Made by a program: the position numbers and the translations under genes. Source: Sulfitobacter sp. BSw21498 (GTDB taxonomy: Bacteria; Pseudomonadota; Alphaproteobacteria; Rhodobacterales; Rhodobacteraceae). Taken from it: a DNA stretch of 64,000 nucleotides. Shown here piece after piece: positions 27,536-36,023 of this stretch. The DNA lies in contig NZ_CP040753.1 in NCBI RefSeq assembly GCF_006064855.1, forward strand, positions 1,240,001 to 1,304,000, given 5' to 3'. Position 1 is the first letter of the stretch. Every line of letters begins with the position of its first letter. The notes under the pieces are model-generated. The model did no database searches. It saw only the letters and a list, made by a program, of their open reading frames with translations, and was not told the DNA's origin.

Positions 27536-28447
27536 TCAGATGTTGTGAACGATGAAATCCGGCGACAGGCCAGCCTGCGCAATCGCATCCGCGACATCCA
27601 GCCCCGTGAGCGACCCATAGCCCGTGACCAGCGCCGTGGCAAAACCTGCCTGTGCACCGCCCAGAATATCAGTGTGCAGTGTATCACCGACCATCAACAC
27701 ACGCGCGGGCGAGATCGCACAATTGAACCGGCCAAGCGCGATGTCAAAGACCTGCCCGAACGGCTTGCCCAGAAACACCGGCGTGACGCCCGTGCGATCG
27801 GCCAGACGATGTGCAAACCAGCCCGGTTCGCGCGACAGACCGGTTTCACGCGGCGCGACCAGATCAGGGTTGCCCACCAGCACCGGACGCGGGGCGCGTT
27901 CCAGCGACGCCTCTAGCAATGCCTGCCGCCCGTCGGTCCAGCCGTCTGCGCCGACCAGCAAGAAACCATCTTGCGCGTCATACGTGTCGGCACTGTCATC
28001 CAGAACCGTTACAGTGTGCGTCGCCAGTTCCCCCAGATCAACGGCGGGGTTGATCATCACGCCCCATCGGCACGGCGGCAGCCCCGCGATATGTGCGGTC
28101 AGCGCTTCGCGACTGGTGGTGACCTCGGATGCGGTGAAATCAAACCCCAGACGGGCATAGCGGGCCATCATATGCGCCTTGGGATAGGCGGCAGAGTTTG
28201 ACACCACACCAACCGCCTTGCCCGCCGCGCGCAGTGCCGCGATGGTATCGGTCGCACCGGGGATCGCGGTTTCGCCGACGTTCAACACACCGTAGGCGTC
28301 AAACAGGATCAGATCGAACCGCGCCGCGATATCGAGGAACTCTGCGCTTTCGGCCAGACCGCCCGCCGCAGTGCGCGGCAGGCGGTCGGCAATCTGCAGG
28401 TACCGGGCAAAGGCGGTCTGGGGGTCAACGCCGTGGTCTTGGATCAC
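27536..28447 (-). CDS. HAD-IIA family hydrolase (TIGR01459 type)
   Basis: A 303-residue phosphatase-like enzyme with HAD motif I LFDAYGVLN (nucleophile Asp), motif II VVSNSAAYP, the Lys of motif III in FLGKPFG and motif IV MVGDTLHTDILGG. The TIGR01459 group is found widely in Alphaproteobacteria with no firm substrate. Here it overlaps the last permease gene of the phosphonate-type transporter by 4 bases (ATGA), so it is the fifth gene of that operon and probably dephosphorylates an imported or derived phosphorylated compound. Confidence 0.88.
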   Translation of the reverse strand: MIQDHGVDPQTAFARYLQIADRLPRTAAGGLAESAEFLDIAARFDLILFDAYGVLNVGETAIPGATDTIAALRAAGKAVGVVSNSAAYPKAHMMARYARLGFDFTASEVTTSREALTAHIAGLPPCRWGVMINPAVDLGELATHTVTVLDDSADTYDAQDGFLLVGADGWTDGRQALLEASLERAPRPVLVGNPDLVAPRETGLSREPGWFAHRLADRTGVTPVFLGKPFGQVFDIALGRFNCAISPARVLMVGDTLHTDILGGAQAGFATALVTGYGSLTGLDVADAIAQAGLSPDFIVHNI

Positions 28448-29253
28448 AGGATACGGCGCCGTAGATAGGCAGAGATGACCTCCCCCACGATCACCAGTGC
28501 GATGATCGCCAGCAAGATGGTCGCGACCTCGGGCCAGTTGAAGGTGTCGATCGCGCCTTGCAGGATGATCCCGATGCCGCCCGCGCCCACAAGACCCAGC
28601 ACGGTGGATTCGCGCAGGTTAATATCCCACCGTAAGATAGCGACCGCCCAGAAGGTCGGCATGACCTGCGGCACGATGGCATAGACGATGACCTTGAACC
28701 GTGACGCGCCCGTGGCCTCAAGAGCTTCGACAGGGCGTGTGTCGATCTCTTCGATCGCCTCGCCCAGCAGTTTGCCGATAAACCCGATAGAGCGGAACAT
28801 GATCGCCACGATACCGGCCACAACACCGGGCCCGAAGATCGCCACAAACAGCAGCGCCCAGATGATCGTATTCACTGACCGCGATGTCACAAGGATCAAC
28901 CGCCCCAGCCACAAGGTCGCGCGGTTCGGCGTGGTATTCTGCGCCGAGATATAAGCGACCGGCAGCGACAGCAGCACCGCAAAAGTGGTGGCGAATGTCG
29001 CGATGTTTACCGTATCCCACAGCACCTTGAGGATGGTTTCAAGGTTGGTGGGGTCCGGCGGATACATCCGGCTAAACAGATCGCCGATCTGTTTAGGTGC
29101 GCCCCAGACCCAAGGCCAGATCACCTCTATCGAGGTCAGCGCCCAGGCGATCGCCAGCCCGCAGCCCAGAAAGATGGCATAGCGCGTCATGCGTTGCTTG
29201 AGTGTAAAGCGGGACCAGTCGTCGCGCCCGAATTGCGTAGAAAGTGAGGTCAT
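28444..29253 (-). CDS. phnE: Phosphonate-type ABC transporter permease, second
   Basis: A 269-residue permease of the PhnE family with about six helices. The EAA-like cytoplasmic loop reads VEALEATGASRFKVIVYAIVPQV, followed by WDINLRESTVLGLVGAGGIG, which is diagnostic of PhnE. The N-terminus is longer and charged (MTSLSTQFGRDDWSRFTLKQ). It overlaps the preceding permease gene and the following HAD gene by 4 bases each. Two PhnE-type permeases probably form a heterodimer. Confidence 0.92.
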   Translation of the reverse strand: MTSLSTQFGRDDWSRFTLKQRMTRYAIFLGCGLAIAWALTSIEVIWPWVWGAPKQIGDLFSRMYPPDPTNLETILKVLWDTVNIATFATTFAVLLSLPVAYISAQNTTPNRATLWLGRLILVTSRSVNTIIWALLFVAIFGPGVVAGIVAIMFRSIGFIGKLLGEAIEEIDTRPVEALEATGASRFKVIVYAIVPQVMPTFWAVAILRWDINLRESTVLGLVGAGGIGIILQGAIDTFNWPEVATILLAIIALVIVGEVISAYLRRRIL

Positions 29254-30044
29254 TGGATACGCTTTCGGATGACGCCGCTGACGGCCTCGGAAAAGAGGAT
29301 GACGGCCACGATGACGATGGTGATGGCAAGGGCAAAGTCATAGTCATAGCGCCCAAAGGCATTGGCGAGCGTCGCACCGATGCCCCCTGCCCCCACGATC
29401 CCCACCACGGCAGAGGCCCGCAAGTTGGAATCAAGCTGGTAGATCGTCAAACCGATCTGGCGCGGCATGATTTGCGGAAAAATCGCATACGACAGCGTCG
29501 AGAAGTACGGCGCACCGGCGGCACGCAGGGCTTCGACTTGACCAAAGTCGATCTCCTCGATCCGCTCTGCCAGCATCTTGGCGACGAAACCAATGGAATA
29601 GACGGTCAGGGTCAGCACGCCCGCAAAGGGTCCGAACCCGACCGCTTTGACGAAGAGGATCGCCACAATCACCGGATGGAAGCTGCGTGCAATGATGATG
29701 ATCGCACGGCCAAGATAGAACACCGGCTTGGGGGCGACATTACCTGCGGACATAAAGGCGATGGGGATCGACAAAAACACGCCAAGCGCCGTCGCAAGCA
29801 CCGCGATCTTGAGGCTTTCTAGAAAGCCGTCAATCAGCAGACCGCTGCGTTCAAAGCTGGGCGGAAACGCCCCACCGAAAATCTTGCCCGCACGGCCGAT
29901 ACCTTCGGCGACGCGGCCCCAGTCGATGGGCATGGTTAGTCCGACCCATCCAAAATAGGCGATGACCCCAAGATACATGGCCCACCGCAGCACGGGATTG
30001 GCAATAAAGGGCGGCTTGGCCCAGGTGTCGCGCGGCGCGGTCAT
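29250..30044 (-). CDS. phnE: Phosphonate-type ABC transporter permease, first
   Basis: A 264-residue PhnE-family permease. The EAA loop is VEALRAAGAPYFSTLSYAIFPQI and the family end-motif is YQLDSNLRASAVVGIVGAGG. It resembles its downstream paralog in layout. It overlaps phnC by 4 bases upstream and the second permease by 4 bases downstream, so the ATPase and both permeases are made in equal order. Confidence 0.92.
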   Translation of the reverse strand: MTAPRDTWAKPPFIANPVLRWAMYLGVIAYFGWVGLTMPIDWGRVAEGIGRAGKIFGGAFPPSFERSGLLIDGFLESLKIAVLATALGVFLSIPIAFMSAGNVAPKPVFYLGRAIIIIARSFHPVIVAILFVKAVGFGPFAGVLTLTVYSIGFVAKMLAERIEEIDFGQVEALRAAGAPYFSTLSYAIFPQIMPRQIGLTIYQLDSNLRASAVVGIVGAGGIGATLANAFGRYDYDFALAITIVIVAVILFSEAVSGVIRKRIQ

Positions 30045-30826
30045 GATGCGGCTGCCTTTTCGTCCGGCCCGCCACTGCGGTCGGCATGGGGGCTGCCCGC
30101 ATAGATCGCCTCCATCGCGGACTGGTCCAGCATGTCGGGTTTGTCGTCAAAGATGATCCGGCCATAGCGCATACCGACGATCCGGTCGGTATATTCCTTG
30201 GCTTCGTTCACGTTGTGAATGTTGATCAGCACCGGCAGTTTAAGTTCATGCGACAGGTCGCGCAGCAGCCCCATGATCTGCTCGGATGTTTTCGGATCAA
30301 GCGATGCGGTGGGTTCATCGGCCAGCAGGATATCGGGTTCCTGCATCAAGGCGCGGACCACCCCGACGCGCTGACGTTCGCCGCCCGACAGCTGGTCGGC
30401 GCGGGTGTCGGCGTAATGGGCGATGCCCACCCGCTCCATCAGTTCATAAGCGCGGCGGATGTCCTGCTTGGGATAGCGCCGCGTGATCGCGGACCATGTT
30501 GAAATATAGCCCAGACGGCCCGACTGCACGTTCTCCATCACGGTGAGACGATCCACGAGGTTGAACCCCTGAAACACCATCCCGATCTTGCGCCGTGCGG
30601 CACGCAGGTTTTTGCCACGCAGACGGGTCAGGTCGGTGCCGTTCAGCTCGACCGTGCCCGATGTGGGTTCAACCAGCCGGTTGATACAGCGCAGCAGCGT
30701 GCTTTTGCCCGCCCCCGACGACCCGATGATGGACACGACGCTTTCACCCTGAATGGTGAGGTCAAGATTCTTGAGGACCGGATCGCCAGAGCCGTAGCGT
30801 TTGACGAGGTCAGTAATTTTCAACAT
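30041..30826 (-). CDS. phnC: Phosphonate-type ABC transporter ATPase
   Basis: A 261-residue ATPase with Walker A GSSGAGKST, signature LSGGERQRVGVVRAL, Walker B ILLADEPTASLDP and a His in INIHNVNEA. The order substrate protein, ATPase, two permeases is the usual PhnDCEE arrangement. A hairpin separates it from phnD, which probably lowers its expression relative to the binding protein. Confidence 0.94.
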   Translation of the reverse strand: MLKITDLVKRYGSGDPVLKNLDLTIQGESVVSIIGSSGAGKSTLLRCINRLVEPTSGTVELNGTDLTRLRGKNLRAARRKIGMVFQGFNLVDRLTVMENVQSGRLGYISTWSAITRRYPKQDIRRAYELMERVGIAHYADTRADQLSGGERQRVGVVRALMQEPDILLADEPTASLDPKTSEQIMGLLRDLSHELKLPVLINIHNVNEAKEYTDRIVGMRYGRIIFDDKPDMLDQSAMEAIYAGSPHADRSGGPDEKAAAS

Positions 30827-30846
30827 GTAAGATACCTTATGCGTAA

Positions 30847-30868
30847 GGCCGGCCCATTGGGACCGGCC
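30847..30868 (-). other. Hairpin between phnD and phnC
   Basis: On the minus strand GGCCGG and CCGGCC flank a TCCCAATGGG loop region that pairs further internally. It has only a weak T-run. It likely tunes the ratio of binding protein to ATPase. Confidence 0.55.
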
Positions 30869-30880
30869 TCGACGGAAAAA

Positions 30881-31858
30881 TCATTCAGCAGCAAGGCCTT
30901 GTGGCGTGTACTCGACACCATTGGCAGACTGGATCTGGCGAATGACGGCCCACTGGTCTTTGTAGGTGATCGGAACGAATTTGCTCACGCCCGAAAACTC
31001 TTCGCCCAATGCGGTGCCGGTGAAGTCGTAGCTAAAGAACGCTTCCTTGATCTTGTCCTTCAGCTCTGGCGTCAGGTCGTGGGCAACGCCGTAGGATGTC
31101 GTGGGGAACGGATCGCTTTCCCAGACGATGCGCACCTCGGCAGGGTCATACAGGCCGCGTTCCGCCATGCGGTCCACCACTTCGGACGCAACCGGTGCCG
31201 CGTCGTAGTCGCCCGCGACCACACCCAACATGGATTGGTCATGGCTGCCAGAGTACGTCACTTCGTAGTCCTGATCCGGCACGACGCCCAGATCGGGAAA
31301 CAGCGCGCGCGGTGCCTGGTTGCCAGAATTCGACGTGGGCGATGTATGCGCCACGCGTTTACCTGCCAGGTCGGCCATCTCTTTGATGTCGCTGTCGGCT
31401 TGCGTGTAGACTTGCAGTTTATAGCCGAACTGCCCGTCCTCGGACCCCATGATCGCAAAGGGTTCAACGCCCGCAAGGTTCACAGCATATGGCGTGGGCC
31501 CGGTCGAGAAACCCGCGATATGCAAACGGCCCGAACGCATGGCTTCGACCTCGGCAGAGTTGGACTGCACGGCGAAGAACTGGACTTTCTTGCCGGTCAC
31601 CTCGGACAGGTGGTCGATGAAGGGCGTCCAGATGTCTTCGTAGATGGCGGGATCTTCGACGGGCGTATAGGCAAAGACCAGCGTCGACGGATCCTTGAGC
31701 ATGCTCTCGTCTGTGGGCGCATCGGCGACCAGATCGCCATTGGCGTCACAGAACATCGTATCCAGCGCACCGCGCTCTGCGCATTCTTCGGCCAGCGTGG
31801 CGGTACCGGTCATGGCAAAGGCCGCCAAAAGGCCAGCCGTTATAAAGCTACGTTTCAT
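30881..31858 (-). CDS. phnD: Phosphonate-type ABC transporter substrate-binding protein
   Basis: A 325-residue periplasmic protein with a signal peptide (MKRSFITAGLLAAFAMTGTA, cleavage near LAEE). The family motifs VFAYTPVEDPAIYEDIWTPF, RVAHTSPTSNSGNQAP and GSHDQSMLGVVAGDYDAA are clear PhnD features. PhnD proteins bind 2-aminoethylphosphonate, phosphite or other phosphonates. No C-P lyase, phosphonatase or phosphite dehydrogenase gene is nearby, so the ligand is open. It begins an operon of five genes ending with a HAD hydrolase. Confidence 0.92.
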   Translation of the reverse strand: MKRSFITAGLLAAFAMTGTATLAEECAERGALDTMFCDANGDLVADAPTDESMLKDPSTLVFAYTPVEDPAIYEDIWTPFIDHLSEVTGKKVQFFAVQSNSAEVEAMRSGRLHIAGFSTGPTPYAVNLAGVEPFAIMGSEDGQFGYKLQVYTQADSDIKEMADLAGKRVAHTSPTSNSGNQAPRALFPDLGVVPDQDYEVTYSGSHDQSMLGVVAGDYDAAPVASEVVDRMAERGLYDPAEVRIVWESDPFPTTSYGVAHDLTPELKDKIKEAFFSYDFTGTALGEEFSGVSKFVPITYKDQWAVIRQIQSANGVEYTPQGLAAE

Positions 31859-31900
31859 GTGTTTCTCCTCCCCGAGAATACCCGCGCAGAGGGTACTGCG

Positions 31901-31914
31901 CGATTAATTAATCG
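31901..31914. promoter_or_regulatory. Candidate DeoR operator CGATTAATTAATCG
   Basis: A perfect 14-bp palindrome sits 43 bases upstream of phnD and 99 bases from the divergent DeoR-type regulator gene. Its CGATTAA half-site and nearby TTCGATTCG resemble DeoR-family operators, which often carry TTCG-rich repeats. It is a candidate control site for the phn operon. Confidence 0.5.
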
Positions 31915-32012
31915 ATACGAGCATTGAAGCTTTCGATTCGCAACATTTTCCGACTAGATATTTGGGAGGTGCCAAATTCAAACGGCATATTCGGATGGAG
32001 GGGAACCGCTGA

Positions 32013-32801
32013 ATGGATACCGGAACCGAACGCCGCAATCTGCGCAAGCCAGAACGCCACGCGCAGATTTTGCTGGAGCTGCGCCTTGCGCCCCACGTGC
32101 GGGTGTCGGACCTTGCGGCGAGCTTTGAGGTCACAACCGAAACCGTGCGCCGCGATATCGCAGAGCTGAGCGCACAGGGGCTTTTGCAGAAATCCTACGG
32201 CGGGGCCTCCCCTCGCGCACCGGGGGCGCAAAGCGTGCTGGACCAACGTCAGCGCGAGCATGTCGATGAACGTCGGCAGATGGCGCAGCTTGCCCTAACG
32301 CGGGTGACCGACGGGCAAACCCTGATGATCGACGCCGGTGCAACGATGATGGAATTTGCCCGCGCCTTGGCCATGTCGGGCAAAGCAGTGACCGTGCTAA
32401 CAAACAGCCTGCAGGTCGCTATGATCCTTGGGTCATCGGATGCGGTGCGCGTCATCATGACGCCGGGCGACTATCTTAACGCCGAGGCCGCGTTGACCGG
32501 GACCGCAACATGCGACTTTTTACGCGGGTATAATGTCGATGCCTGCTTTCTGGGCGCGTCGGCCTTGGATGAAACCGGCGTCACCGAAGCGATTGCGGGC
32601 TTTGCCGAGGTGAAACGCACCATGCTCGCGCAAAGCCGGACCGGGCATTTCCTGATTGATGGCAGTAAGTTTGGCAAACGTCATCTGACGCAAGTCATTG
32701 CTCTTGACGAGATGGGCTGCCTGATCACCGATATCGCCCCGACCGAAGCGCTTGACGCCGCTTTGGACTGTCATCGCACGCCTATCATCCTTCCGAACTA
32801 A
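32013..32801 (+). CDS. DeoR-family transcriptional regulator
   Basis: A 262-residue repressor. The N-terminal HTH reads VRVSDLAASFEVTTETVRRDIAELSAQG followed by the KSYGGA signature. The C-terminal sugar-phosphate isomerase-like sensor domain includes IDAGATMMEFA, VLTNSLQV and LIDGSKFGK. DeoR proteins usually sense a phosphorylated sugar or polyol. Divergent placement from phnDCEE-HAD suggests it controls that operon, which would hint that the ligand is a phosphorylated small molecule rather than a plain phosphonate. Confidence 0.92.
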   Translation: MDTGTERRNLRKPERHAQILLELRLAPHVRVSDLAASFEVTTETVRRDIAELSAQGLLQKSYGGASPRAPGAQSVLDQRQREHVDERRQMAQLALTRVTDGQTLMIDAGATMMEFARALAMSGKAVTVLTNSLQVAMILGSSDAVRVIMTPGDYLNAEAALTGTATCDFLRGYNVDACFLGASALDETGVTEAIAGFAEVKRTMLAQSRTGHFLIDGSKFGKRHLTQVIALDEMGCLITDIAPTEALDAALDCHRTPIILPN

Positions 32802-32875
32802 GGCTGAGAGAGCGCAGTACGCAAAAGTCTAAAAAATGCCGCGATTGTGCCTGCATTTTGTCCGCAGCAGTACCG

Positions 32876-35026
32876 ATGATGCGGGACGTTAACGAGGATC
32901 AAGCCAAGCCGCGAAGACATCGACAAAAAGTCGGGCACCGCGCAGCTTGGACGAATGAGGGTGGTGATTTGCTTAACAAATTTACGGGGTATCTTGCCTC
33001 TAAGGTCTTTATCGTCCTGACGATTATCCTGCTCGTCAGCGTCGGCAGCATCGCCTATTCTATTGTTAAGCTCGACCGCGACAATCATCTGGCGGCCCTG
33101 CGTCTTGATGTCGAGCAGGAGCTGAACTCCGTCACCGATCAAATCCAGTTGCGCTTCTTCGAGGCGGTTCTCGTCGCCAAAAATATCGAGAATACGCTTG
33201 CGATTGACGGGGAAATCGACGAACGCCAGATCGCCCGCACCGTGCGCGATCTACAGCGCCACAACCCCGATGTGATTGCCGTAGCTTTGGCCCCTAACCT
33301 ATCGATTACACACAGTTTTCCCCAAACGGACAACGGCGTGACAATCGGCATGAATTACTCGCAACTGCACGCACAGATGCCCAGCGTGGCACAGGCATAC
33401 CGCACGCGCGCGCCAGTGATTGATGACCGCGTCGACCTTGTCCAAGGGGGCAAGGGCTATATCATGCATTATCCGGTTTTCCTGCCCAATGCCGAGCTGT
33501 CGACCGAACAGTTCTGGGGCGTCATCTCTGTTGTGATGGATCAAAAAGGCCTGCTGCAAACCCAGCAGCGTGATTTCTCTGACCCCGCCCAATACAGTTT
33601 TGAACTCTATCCCCTGAAAGCCTCTGGCTTGGTAGAGGCCCTGCCCAATCACCGCCTGACCAAGCAGAAAGACAAGCCGGTCGTCACCACGTTTAATGTT
33701 CTAGGTGTCACTTGGGAGGCCGCCGTGCGCCCAGCCGGAGGCTGGCCCGCCTATTCACCCCAAAGCCGAAATCTGGTGGGTTTTGCCCTCATTGCCGCCA
33801 TATTTCTGCTGGGTGTCCTGCTCGCCTTCCGCCGCATGGCGCTGGACCAATCCAACGCCCATGCGCTGTTGTCCGAAGCCGTGGGCGCAATCAATGAAGG
33901 GTTCATCGCCTTTGATGCCAAGGAACGGGTAATGGTGGTGAACCAGAAATACCGTGACTACCACCCTCAGATTGCTGATTTGATCGTCCCCGGTGCCAAG
34001 ATGAAAGACCTGGTTGTGCATTGGGTCGACCGGTCCGATCACTTTGAAGACGCGGCCAGCAAACATACTTGGATCCGCGAGCGTCTGCAGAGTTTCCGCA
34101 ATCCCGGCACTGCTTTTTTGCAGGATAGCGGTGATGACGGCTGGCTCAAAGTGACAGAGGCCAAGACGCCGCATGGCTATACCGTTGGCATCTGGACGGA
34201 TGTAACGGTCGAAAAACGCGCTCAGGAAGCCGCCGAAGCAGCCGACCGCGAAAAAACCGAATTCCTTAACAATGTGTCTCACGAGTTGCGCACCCCGCTG
34301 ACGGTGATTTTTGGCCGCGCCTCCTTTATGCGCCACAGCGATAAAATGCCCCAGTCTCAGCGTTTGATGGATGCACTTGAGGCGGATGGTACGGGCTGCC
34401 CGGTGGCCGCCGCCGCCGCACGCGACTACCAGCGTTTTATGACCGACCAAGGCGCTGGCATTGCCGAATCCGCGCAGCATATGATACGTCTGGTCGAAGA
34501 TCTGCTGGATTGGACTAAAGTCTCTCGGGGGCAGCTTGAACTGGATATGGCCCCGATCCAGCTTGATGAAATCGCCCGCACCGTGACCCAAGAACTGCAA
34601 CCCGCCGCCGAGGCCAAAGGGCTGACGTTAACCTACGTCGGCGACGGCCCCGTTACGGCGATCGCGGATAAAGTGCGGGTTAAGCAGATTTTGTATAACC
34701 TGATCACCAACGCCATCAAATTCACCAATGAGGGCAAGGTCAACTTGTCGATGCTCCATTCAGCCGACGAGATTGTGTTCAGTGTCAGTGACACCGGTAA
34801 CGGCATTTCCAAGGCCGATGCGCGTCGCGTCTTTCAGCGGTTCCAGCAGGTCGACGGGTCGATGACGCGGCACAACGGAGGATTAGGTCTGGGATTGGCG
34901 ATCTCTGAACAATTGGCCACGCTGCACGGCGGATCGCTGTCAATGGATAGCGAACTTGGCGTCGGCAGTACCTTTAGCCTGACCCTGCCGCGGGACACCG
35001 CCAGCACCGTCCAAAAGCGCACTTGA
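32876..35026 (+). CDS. CHASE-type sensor histidine kinase
   Basis: A membrane kinase of about 716 residues. After a first helix (KVFIVLTIILLVSVGSIAYS) comes an extracytoplasmic CHASE-like domain of about 230 residues and a second helix (LVGFALIAAIFLLGVLLAF). A PAS-7-like domain (NEGFIAFDAKERVMVVN) follows, then the kinase: H-box SHELRTPLTVIFGRASF, N-box NLITNAIKFT, G-boxes DTGNGISK and GLGLGLAI. Start is uncertain: ATG at 32876 is listed, TTG at 32858 or near 32,970 is also possible, the latter giving a short N-terminus before the helix. It precedes a small PAS-like protein gene. Confidence 0.9.
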   Translation: MMRDVNEDQAKPRRHRQKVGHRAAWTNEGGDLLNKFTGYLASKVFIVLTIILLVSVGSIAYSIVKLDRDNHLAALRLDVEQELNSVTDQIQLRFFEAVLVAKNIENTLAIDGEIDERQIARTVRDLQRHNPDVIAVALAPNLSITHSFPQTDNGVTIGMNYSQLHAQMPSVAQAYRTRAPVIDDRVDLVQGGKGYIMHYPVFLPNAELSTEQFWGVISVVMDQKGLLQTQQRDFSDPAQYSFELYPLKASGLVEALPNHRLTKQKDKPVVTTFNVLGVTWEAAVRPAGGWPAYSPQSRNLVGFALIAAIFLLGVLLAFRRMALDQSNAHALLSEAVGAINEGFIAFDAKERVMVVNQKYRDYHPQIADLIVPGAKMKDLVVHWVDRSDHFEDAASKHTWIRERLQSFRNPGTAFLQDSGDDGWLKVTEAKTPHGYTVGIWTDVTVEKRAQEAAEAADREKTEFLNNVSHELRTPLTVIFGRASFMRHSDKMPQSQRLMDALEADGTGCPVAAAAARDYQRFMTDQGAGIAESAQHMIRLVEDLLDWTKVSRGQLELDMAPIQLDEIARTVTQELQPAAEAKGLTLTYVGDGPVTAIADKVRVKQILYNLITNAIKFTNEGKVNLSMLHSADEIVFSVSDTGNGISKADARRVFQRFQQVDGSMTRHNGGLGLGLAISEQLATLHGGSLSMDSELGVGSTFSLTLPRDTASTVQKRT

Positions 35027-35153
35027 TGATCAGCTGGCCCAGATAAATCAAACTCTAACGATAAAAATTTGGTCCGACGGCAGATTTCGGGTATAACAGC
35101 CAGATTAACGATTTATTTTTTTCCACATTAAATTTGTCTCAAAGGATTTCTTT

Positions 35154-35720
35154 TTGGATCTCCAAGCGAACAGTTATGTCGTGGATGGCCAGAACCGCAT
35201 CATTTCAGTTGGGTCTGAATGGGATCAGTTCGCGCTTGAAAATGATGCACCGGGGGCGACATCTTCCCGGGTGATCGGACGCGAGGTATGGGATTTTATC
35301 GAAGGCGATAACACCCGCGCCTATCTGTTCGGCGTGTTCCAGACCTGTCGGATGGAACAGCAGCTGTTCAGCATCCTCTATCGCTGCGACGGGCCGGATA
35401 TGCGCCGGCTTTTTCGACTGACGGTCTGGCCCTCGCCAGATCACAGTCTGACCTTGGGCAGCATGTTGGTCCATTCCGTTGCCAGCCGCCCCGCCGCCAC
35501 CACCAGCGCGTTCGAGGGCTATTATGACACCACCCGATGTTCCGTCTGCTGCGCCTTTCAGATCGGCGAAAAATGGATCGATCTGCGCACCCCGCCGGAC
35601 CCAGGTAATTTTGCCAAAAGCTATTCGATCTGCCCCTCCTGCATAAAAGATGCAGATCAGGAGTTTGCCCGAATGAGGCGCCAAAACAACGTCTTGCCCA
35701 TGGTGCAACGCAAACATTAG
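35154..35720 (+). CDS. PAS-like protein with C-terminal Cys motifs, unknown function
   Basis: A 188-residue soluble protein beginning at a TTG codon with AAAGGA 8 bases upstream. Residues 1-100 resemble a PAS fold (YVVDGQNRIISVGSEWDQFA, then VIGREVWDFIEG). The C-terminal third has CSVCC and CPSC pairs, suggesting a zinc-ribbon-like site. It follows the CHASE kinase gene in the same direction with about 130 AT-rich bases between, which may hold its own promoter. I do not recognise a named family; similar small PAS proteins occur in marine Alphaproteobacteria. Confidence 0.75.
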   Translation: MDLQANSYVVDGQNRIISVGSEWDQFALENDAPGATSSRVIGREVWDFIEGDNTRAYLFGVFQTCRMEQQLFSILYRCDGPDMRRLFRLTVWPSPDHSLTLGSMLVHSVASRPAATTSAFEGYYDTTRCSVCCAFQIGEKWIDLRTPPDPGNFAKSYSICPSCIKDADQEFARMRRQNNVLPMVQRKH

Positions 35721-35820
35721 CCCCAAAAGAACAAGGCCAACCAGGGCCGTCACAAGATGCGCCGCAAAGACGCAGGGCTTGCGCGCACGGCGACTAAATC
35801 TCTAAAATATAAGGATTAAG

Positions 35821-35896
35821 TGGTGCCCCCACACGGACTCGAACCGCGGACCTACTGATTACAAATCAGTTGCTCTACCAGCTGAGCTATAGGGGC
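35821..35896 (-). tRNA. tRNA-Thr (anticodon UGU)
   Basis: The minus strand reads GCCCCTATAGCTCAGCTGG at the 5' end and closes with an encoded CCA. Acceptor stem GCCCCTA pairs with TGGGGGC (one G-U); the anticodon stem ACTGA/TCAGT frames the loop TTTGTAA, giving anticodon TGT for ACA codons; the T loop is TTCGAGT. Length is 76 bases. No integrase fragment is linked to it. Confidence 0.97.
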
Positions 35897-36023
35897 ACTG
35901 AGGGTGCGTTTAAGAGATTGCTGCGGGCCGTGCAAGAGGGGAAATGTCAAATTTTTGCAGTTTTACACAAGTCGCGGAAAAGGCTATTGGAATGCGGGTA
36001 CCAGTAGGGGTGGGAAAGCGTTC

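Noticed and set aside
35821..35896. tRNA-Thr as attachment site of the island
   Set aside because: The tRNA lies 6 kb from the island and its 3' end does not match the 19-bp repeat; no integrase or partial tRNA copy is linked to it.
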